A DNA stretch of 64,000 nucleotides, from contig JAVBNH010000006.1 of assembly GCA_031551635.1 (NCBI GenBank), forward strand, positions 23,308-87,307, given 5' to 3'. The stretch comes from JAVBNH01 sp031551635. GTDB taxonomy: Bacteria > Bacillota > Clostridia > Oscillospirales > Acutalibacteraceae. The translations under genes and the position numbers were made by a program. Below, piece by piece: positions 59,447 through 64,000 of the stretch. The notes below the pieces were generated by a model. The model saw only the letters and a list, made by a program, of their open reading frames with translations. It had not been told where the DNA came from and ran no database searches. Position 1 is the first letter of the stretch; each line of letters begins with the position of its first letter.

Positions 59447-62400
59447 TTAAATTCTACTTTTTTCTTTAATTCTACTTTTTTTCTTTACATACACCCGGCT
59501 TGTCAGCAGGGCGGCGGCGCTGATGAAAAACAGAGCGGTCCATAACCACGGGCGGAAAGTGTCGCCGGTTTTCGGCAGGTCGCCCGGATAACCTTTACCC
59601 TTATAGGTGTTTTTCAGATTATAGCCATCAACCTCGTGGGTATAGTGCGGCACATTGCTCTCTTCAACCGTGTAGACCGCAGGCGTTGTACCGTCAGCTT
59701 CATAAGCGGGAAGCTCAAAGCTATATTTCCAACCCTCGGCGGCAGTGACAATCTTCTCAAAAACCGTTTTACCGTCTTTTTTCACATAGACAATAATACT
59801 CTTCGGACGGTCATCCTCCGGAGCATTTTTATAATCCCATTTTTTCACGCCGGAAATAACAACTTTCTCCTCACCGCCCGGGTTTTCGCCGCCGATATAT
59901 GTATTAATGAGGTCATTGCCGTCCACTTTTTTATTATAGCCGGAAACGAGCGCCTCGTCAACAGTGTAAGTGATCAGATTATTATGCTCGTCATATTTAG
60001 GTAAAGAGAACTTCCACTGCCAGTTTTCTTCGGCTGTTATTTTTTTTGCCGCGACTATCGTGCTGCCGTTTTTGACATAAACAGTAATACTTTTGGGGCG
60101 GTTAGCTGGCGGATTGATGCCGTGATTCCATATTTTCATGCCGCTGACATCTATATTATCGGCGTTGTCTGTTTTTGTATTCGTAATAATAAAATCATTC
60201 ACCGCATTGCCGGAAACAGTCTTTGTATACCCTTCGGGAACAGAAGGCTCGTCTACAGACCACTTGCTGCCCGCGTCCAAATCCTTCCATGTATAAGTCC
60301 AGCCGCCGCTTTTGCTGAGCTTTACCGGTGCGCCTTCGGGTGAGCCGTTCTTAAAGAGCTGAACACTTATTTCACCCGGACGCGCCGGGTCGTTTTTGTC
60401 ATTCCAAAGCTTTGTAACCTTTATGTCGATTTTTCCGGTATAAGTATTTGTAATAACATTGCCTTTGACCTCGCTCTTGAAGCCCAAAACGGGAATTTCT
60501 TCTATTGTGTACACTATCTCCTTGCCCTCACTGTCATACTTAGGTGCGGTAAAGGAGACGTTCCACTTGCCTTCACTGTCGGGCGTTATGGTTTTTGTCT
60601 CAACAAGTGTATCTTTATTTTTTAACTTAACGATTATGCTCTCTGGAATGACGCTTCCGGACGCGCCGAATAGCTCCCATTTCTTCTCAAATTTAAGCTC
60701 TGTAAAAATTGTTCCGGTGTATATATTTGTGATATTTACTTCAATTTCCTTTTGCGCTGCTGTACCGAAACCGTTTATTACGGAGGACTGAATATAATTT
60801 ATTTTCAACGGGTCATCCTCGGTTATTGAGTAGGTGTCGCCGACTGCAAGAGTAAACGTTTTTCTCTCGCCCGCCTTCAGTGAAAAGCGGATTGGCTCAC
60901 CGGCGTTTTTAATGAAAGTGAACCAGAAATCTCTATCTTTTTCGCTTTCGGGAATATTGCCGGACACTGTTTTTACCACAGATACAGTTGTCTCCGGCGG
61001 CTCGGACTCTTTGTGGTTATTGAAAGCGGCATAGGCGCGGCAGCTGTCGGGTATGGTGCCTGACTGCTCGGTTCTGCTGGCTATGTAACCCTCTGATGAG
61101 TAGTCGTCCTCAACTACCTTATACATCGTCCCTGAAGGAATATCAAGAAAGACTGCCGACTCTCCGTTTTTCAGGCTGATTACACCGCTGTCTGTTATAC
61201 TGCCTGAGGGGACGCCGTTAATTGTATAGTAAACTGGTACACCGGCGGCTTCCTCGCCGAAAAATGACACGGTAAAGTTGAATGTCTTTCCGGACTCAGC
61301 AGCTTCGCCCGTGACTGTTTTTGTTATCTCAAGGCTGCCGGTTTTTCTTTCCTCGCCGCTCTTATGATTTTCGAAAATCGCAATAACACCCTCGGGAATA
61401 ATAGTTCCGCTCATATTCCCCGCTGTAGAAATGTATCCAAGAGTATTGGCTGAGGCTTCAGTCACTTTATAGCTCATACCGACAGGAAGATTTTCAAAAA
61501 CAGCGGTTTCATTATGCATCAGGCGGAAAATATCACCGCTTGTATACTCTATTGCCGAACCCTCACCGTTGATTTTGTATTTATACACACCCGGGTTGCC
61601 GAAGGTAACGGTAAAATCGAAGAGCTGGGTGGGGTCTGCGCCTTCACCGGAAACGGTCTTTTTGACCTCGAGAGTGCCCGTGACTCCCTCTTTAAATATA
61701 TTGACAAACTCAGCAATGCTGATAATATCTTTCTGAATTGTCCCCTGATTGTTCCTGCTTTGAATCAGATAAGCGGGATTATAAACCTCGCTCACATCAT
61801 AAAACAGTCCGACAGGCAAGTTTTCAAAAACGGCTTTTTCGCCGTGTTTCAGGTAGAATTTTCCGTCCTCAGGCGTTATAAGACTGCCCGAGCCGTTAAG
61901 TCGGTAGGGATAGCTTTTGCCGTCGCTGAAGGAAATGATAAACTCAAACTGTAAATTCTTATCAGCACCGCTTCCCTCAACGTTTTTTATGACCTCAAGA
62001 GAGTTAGTCACGCGGCGGTTATACGCGTCAATTTCCTTATTAACGGCTTCCAGCGCGTCCTCAGCCGTTATGGTAAAAAAGTATTCCTTCACTATGTTTC
62101 CGCTTGAATCGAGGATATAGTCATAGCCGTAGCCCGGCTTAGTTTCGACAAATTTATATTCGCCGCTGCTCAGTCCTGTTACGGTTATTTTTCCGCTAGA
62201 GTCAGTCATATAGGTATTGCCGATTTTCTTTTCCGTCCCATCCGAATGAAGCAAATACAGCTCAAATTCGGCATTTTTTATTGGCAAAGCCGTAATGCTT
62301 CCGTGCAGGTCAGTCTCATATTTATACAGAGTTACGGAATTTTTCGCGATAGTTCCGCGGAATATATTCGCCTTGCTCTGGGTGATATCCGACCACGCCG

Positions 62401-62491
62401 CAACGCTCATGACACCCGAAAGAAGCGTCAACAACGCGCACAGCAGAGAGAGAGCCGATATTATTGTTTTTTTAACTAAAGCTTTGTTCAT
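59447..62491 (-). CDS. LPXTG-anchored Cna-B/SpaA-type surface protein
   Basis: 1014 residues. A signal peptide (about 1-33) is followed by a SpaA-like domain (NSVTLYKYETDLHGSI...). Next come three or four related domains with the pattern LE(V/I)xKxVxGxGA...FENLPVGxxY and GTI. Then come repeated Cna-B domains (about 620-960: ISGVKKWDYKN, PKSIIVYVKKDGKTV, YTVEESNVPHYT). The sortase signal LPKTG is near residue 972, with a membrane helix and basic tail. It is probably a covalently anchored adhesin or pilin-like stalk. No sortase gene is in the window. Confidence 0.92.
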   Translation of the reverse strand: MNKALVKKTIISALSLLCALLTLLSGVMSVAAWSDITQSKANIFRGTIAKNSVTLYKYETDLHGSITALPIKNAEFELYLLHSDGTEKKIGNTYMTDSSGKITVTGLSSGEYKFVETKPGYGYDYILDSSGNIVKEYFFTITAEDALEAVNKEIDAYNRRVTNSLEVIKNVEGSGADKNLQFEFIISFSDGKSYPYRLNGSGSLITPEDGKFYLKHGEKAVFENLPVGLFYDVSEVYNPAYLIQSRNNQGTIQKDIISIAEFVNIFKEGVTGTLEVKKTVSGEGADPTQLFDFTVTFGNPGVYKYKINGEGSAIEYTSGDIFRLMHNETAVFENLPVGMSYKVTEASANTLGYISTAGNMSGTIIPEGVIAIFENHKSGEERKTGSLEITKTVTGEAAESGKTFNFTVSFFGEEAAGVPVYYTINGVPSGSITDSGVISLKNGESAVFLDIPSGTMYKVVEDDYSSEGYIASRTEQSGTIPDSCRAYAAFNNHKESEPPETTVSVVKTVSGNIPESEKDRDFWFTFIKNAGEPIRFSLKAGERKTFTLAVGDTYSITEDDPLKINYIQSSVINGFGTAAQKEIEVNITNIYTGTIFTELKFEKKWELFGASGSVIPESIIVKLKNKDTLVETKTITPDSEGKWNVSFTAPKYDSEGKEIVYTIEEIPVLGFKSEVKGNVITNTYTGKIDIKVTKLWNDKNDPARPGEISVQLFKNGSPEGAPVKLSKSGGWTYTWKDLDAGSKWSVDEPSVPEGYTKTVSGNAVNDFIITNTKTDNADNIDVSGMKIWNHGINPPANRPKSITVYVKNGSTIVAAKKITAEENWQWKFSLPKYDEHNNLITYTVDEALVSGYNKKVDGNDLINTYIGGENPGGEEKVVISGVKKWDYKNAPEDDRPKSIIVYVKKDGKTVFEKIVTAAEGWKYSFELPAYEADGTTPAVYTVEESNVPHYTHEVDGYNLKNTYKGKGYPGDLPKTGDTFRPWLWTALFFISAAALLTSRVYVKKKSRIKEKSRI

Positions 62492-62530
62492 AAAAAATAC
62501 CTCAAGAAGATTTACATTACAAAGATATCC

Positions 62531-62560
62531 GATTACCGGAGCCCGAAAACTCCGGTAATC
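62531..62560. terminator. hairpin upstream of the Cna-B gene
   Basis: GATTACCGGAG and CTCCGGTAATC form a perfect 11-bp stem with an 8-nt loop, between the broken DUF6273-like gene and the Cna-B gene. The T-tract is weak, so it may be a terminator or a leader hairpin. Confidence 0.5.
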
Positions 62561-62576
62561 ATTATTTTAAAAAGGG

Positions 62577-63222
62577 TTAAGGCAATATTGTAACAGACGG
62601 GTCATCCAATAAGTCTTCCGAGACCCAGACTGCAGGACGGACTCCATGCATGTGGCTGTCTGCAAATTGATCCCCTAATACATTGCCGTTCTCATCTACA
62701 AATGAAACGTAATAGCCTTCACCATCACCCGGGGATCTGAGAACCCATTTGTATGCATTCGGCGTACTGACTCTGTATGTGTTGCCGGGCAGATATTCAT
62801 TTAATTCGGAAAGTGAAAGAATAAAAACTATATTATCTGTCTGTGAATTTGCCGATTCTCCGGCAGAGCTGTGGCAATTCGGATCATTATGTTCGGCATC
62901 CCATTCATCCCATTCAGGGTTGCTATTATTCTCATAAGTCCAGAGACCTTGCGGGATCATGGCAAAGTTTTGTATTGTTTGACAGTTATTAGTACCTTAG
63001 TGGGCTGAAAGCGCAATAAAAAACAAGATTTGGGTTGTGGGCTTGGCAAGCCAAGCCCACGTTAGAATACCATGAATCTATCATATAAGAAAAGTCTGAA
63101 TATGGAAACGGAACAAAGCCATTACCGTGAGCATAAGAATAATTGTAAGCAAAACCTGTAATATAGTTATCTTCTGTCATTAATAGTACATTACCGTCCG
63201 AATAAGTCAACACTAACCATAT
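62577..63222 (-). pseudogene. DUF6273-like gene interrupted by a 73-bp element
   Basis: Two fragments of one gene flank element copy 9. The upstream part runs IWLVLTYSDGNVLLMTEDNY...MIDSWYS; the downstream part runs NNCQTIQNFAMIPQ...SHMHGVRPAVWVSEDLLDDPSVTILP. Joined across a 73-bp deletion they align without a gap to the neighbouring protein (WYSEHNSILKNYALMP). The element shifts the frame and brings in a TAA. The 5' end is also lost: homology begins directly after the stop of the upstream gene. The GVRPAVWV ending is typical of DUF6273 domains on Firmicute surface proteins. Confidence 0.85.
62989..63065 (-). mobile_element. 73-bp CTAA hairpin element, copy 9, inside a gene
   Basis: TTAG at 62989-62992 and 63062-63065 flank the element, which holds GTGGGCTTGGC-aa-GCCAAGCCCAC. 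It splits the DUF6273-like gene at a serine codon. Confidence 0.93.
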
Positions 63223-63229
63223 TCATTAG

Positions 63230-64000
63230 TTAATAAACGGTAACACCGGCATTATTCAAAATGTCTTTTGTGACCCACAACGCGGGGCGGAAACCAAAAG
63301 AATAGTAGCCACAGAAACCATTATTTTGAACAATTCCGTTAGCATCTACATATGAAAAACGATAATTGTTAGAACCCTGAGATCTGAGCATCCATAATCC
63401 ATTATTTTCTGTGCCTGATATAACAGCCTTTCTGTCGGTTTCTGTTAGAAGGTATTCATTTACTTCGGACAAGGACAGAATAAATGCCACGCAATTCGTT
63501 TCATCTCCTGCCGGTGTTGTACCTACTGAGTGATAGGAAGGTTCGTTGCGGTCTGCTTCCCATCCAGAAACGGAAAAATCTTCATAGGTCGAAAGAGCTG
63601 TCGGCATTAATGCATAATTCTTTAAAATGCTATTATGTTCGCTATACCAGCTATTCACATCTTCACGTACACCGATAACTATATCAGAGTAAGAACTAAA
63701 CTCAAAATACTCGTATGTACAATCATCTCTATATATTTCATCAGATAATATCAACATATTATCGCCATCTTCTGCCAAAACGATCCAATTGATATCATCC
63801 AATTTAAAGTCAGCTCTTCCTGTGTACACATTGTTCGCAATCGGGTCAATGATATTATTAATAGCATCCGTTGACGCGCCTTCATACATCTTTTTATATT
63901 CCGACTTATTCGAAGCGTTGAGAATAACGTCAATGGCATAGTAGAAGTTATCATCGGGCTTCTGTATGAGCTTTACGTTATCAAGAAGAAGGTTTGTAGC
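63230..64000 (-). CDS. DUF6273-like surface protein, N-terminus outside the window
   Basis: The frame is open from 63230 to the window edge (256 residues seen), so the apparent ATG at 63889 is probably internal. The visible start (ATNLLLDNVKLIQKPDDNFYYAIDVILNASN) looks like part of a longer extracellular protein. From about residue 60 a DUF6273-like domain runs DDINWIVLAEDGDNMLILSDEI...NSWYSEHNSIL...FRPALWVTKDILNNAGVTVY. The function is unknown; such domains are found in secreted or wall-bound proteins. The paralogous fragment follows immediately. Confidence 0.8.
   Translation of the reverse strand, partial: ATNLLLDNVKLIQKPDDNFYYAIDVILNASNKSEYKKMYEGASTDAINNIIDPIANNVYTGRADFKLDDINWIVLAEDGDNMLILSDEIYRDDCTYEYFEFSSYSDIVIGVREDVNSWYSEHNSILKNYALMPTALSTYEDFSVSGWEADRNEPSYHSVGTTPAGDETNCVAFILSLSEVNEYLLTETDRKAVISGTENNGLWMLRSQGSNNYRFSYVDANGIVQNNGFCGYYSFGFRPALWVTKDILNNAGVTVY

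Noticed and set aside
1..64000. tRNA, rRNA or phage genes
   Set aside because: No T-loop or cloverleaf pattern, rRNA block or phage gene was recognised in the intergenic sequence by eye.

Overview
The window reads as chromosomal DNA of a low-to-moderate GC anaerobic Firmicute of class Clostridia, most likely an Oscillospirales/Ruminococcaceae-type gut or digester bacterium. This is inferred from the gene set: an IspH reductase fused to S1 domains, a trimeric-type NADH-linked [FeFe] hydrogenase, a ferredoxin-dependent 2-oxoacid oxidoreductase, acetate kinase, an LPXTG/Cna-B surface protein, secreted glycosidases, and good sigma-A promoters with AGGAGG-type ribosome sites. Several genes appear to use TTG or GTG starts. 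No rRNA, tRNA, CRISPR array, phage or transposase gene was seen.

Layout. 81-3637: phosphoesterase, a 58-residue DUF1540 protein, thrC and an M19 dipeptidase. 3669-12878: one long minus-strand translation/RNA operon (rimP-nusA-ylxR-ylxQ-infB-rbfA-nrnA-truB-ribF-rnhB-yraN), with a promoter and a possible attenuator in front of rimP. 12967-17250: a 2-oxoacid:ferredoxin oxidoreductase operon (D-A-B-C) flanked by a P-loop ATPase and a URO-D-family protein. 17592-23247: ispH-S1, cmk, a flavoprotein and tmcAL. 23458-25998: ackA and an MFS transporter. 26059-29087: a DeoR regulator with an apparent AUU start, a SanA/YdcF protein and prfB. 29196-31477: a radical-SAM plus partner pair predicted to act in DNA repair, behind a consensus promoter carrying two SOS-box-like sites. 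31908-42555: HAD phosphatase, phosphoesterase, a 53-residue small protein, a flavoprotein, a secreted beta-helix protein, nagA/nagB, a secreted GH5 and an unknown membrane protein. 42565-50090: a signalling cluster (two hybrid histidine kinases, a radical SAM protein, a FIST sensor). 50362-53146: a lipoprotein and a secreted GH31. 53503-57769: the hydrogenase operon. 57845-64000: nucleotidyltransferase, GNAT, Cna-B adhesin, a broken DUF6273-like gene and a second such gene running off the window.

The most unusual content is non-coding. (1) A 73-bp element with an 11-bp-stem hairpin occurs nine times, flanked by CTAA duplications. One copy splits a DUF6273-like gene, and removing exactly 73 bp restores an open frame that aligns without a gap to its neighbour. 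Another copy rewrites the C-terminus of a nucleotidyltransferase. (2) At least twelve loci carry degenerate arrays with a strict 7-bp period built on CTAG/CTAA/CCAG, and two more use GTAC. Several lie across the 3' ends of genes. CTAR carries a stop codon on both strands, and 7 is not a multiple of 3, so three CTAR units stop all six reading frames.

Metabolic picture (inference): a fermenter that degrades plant or host glycans and amino sugars, oxidises branched-chain or other 2-oxoacids to acyl-CoA with reduced ferredoxin, makes acetate and ATP through AckA, and disposes of electrons as H2.
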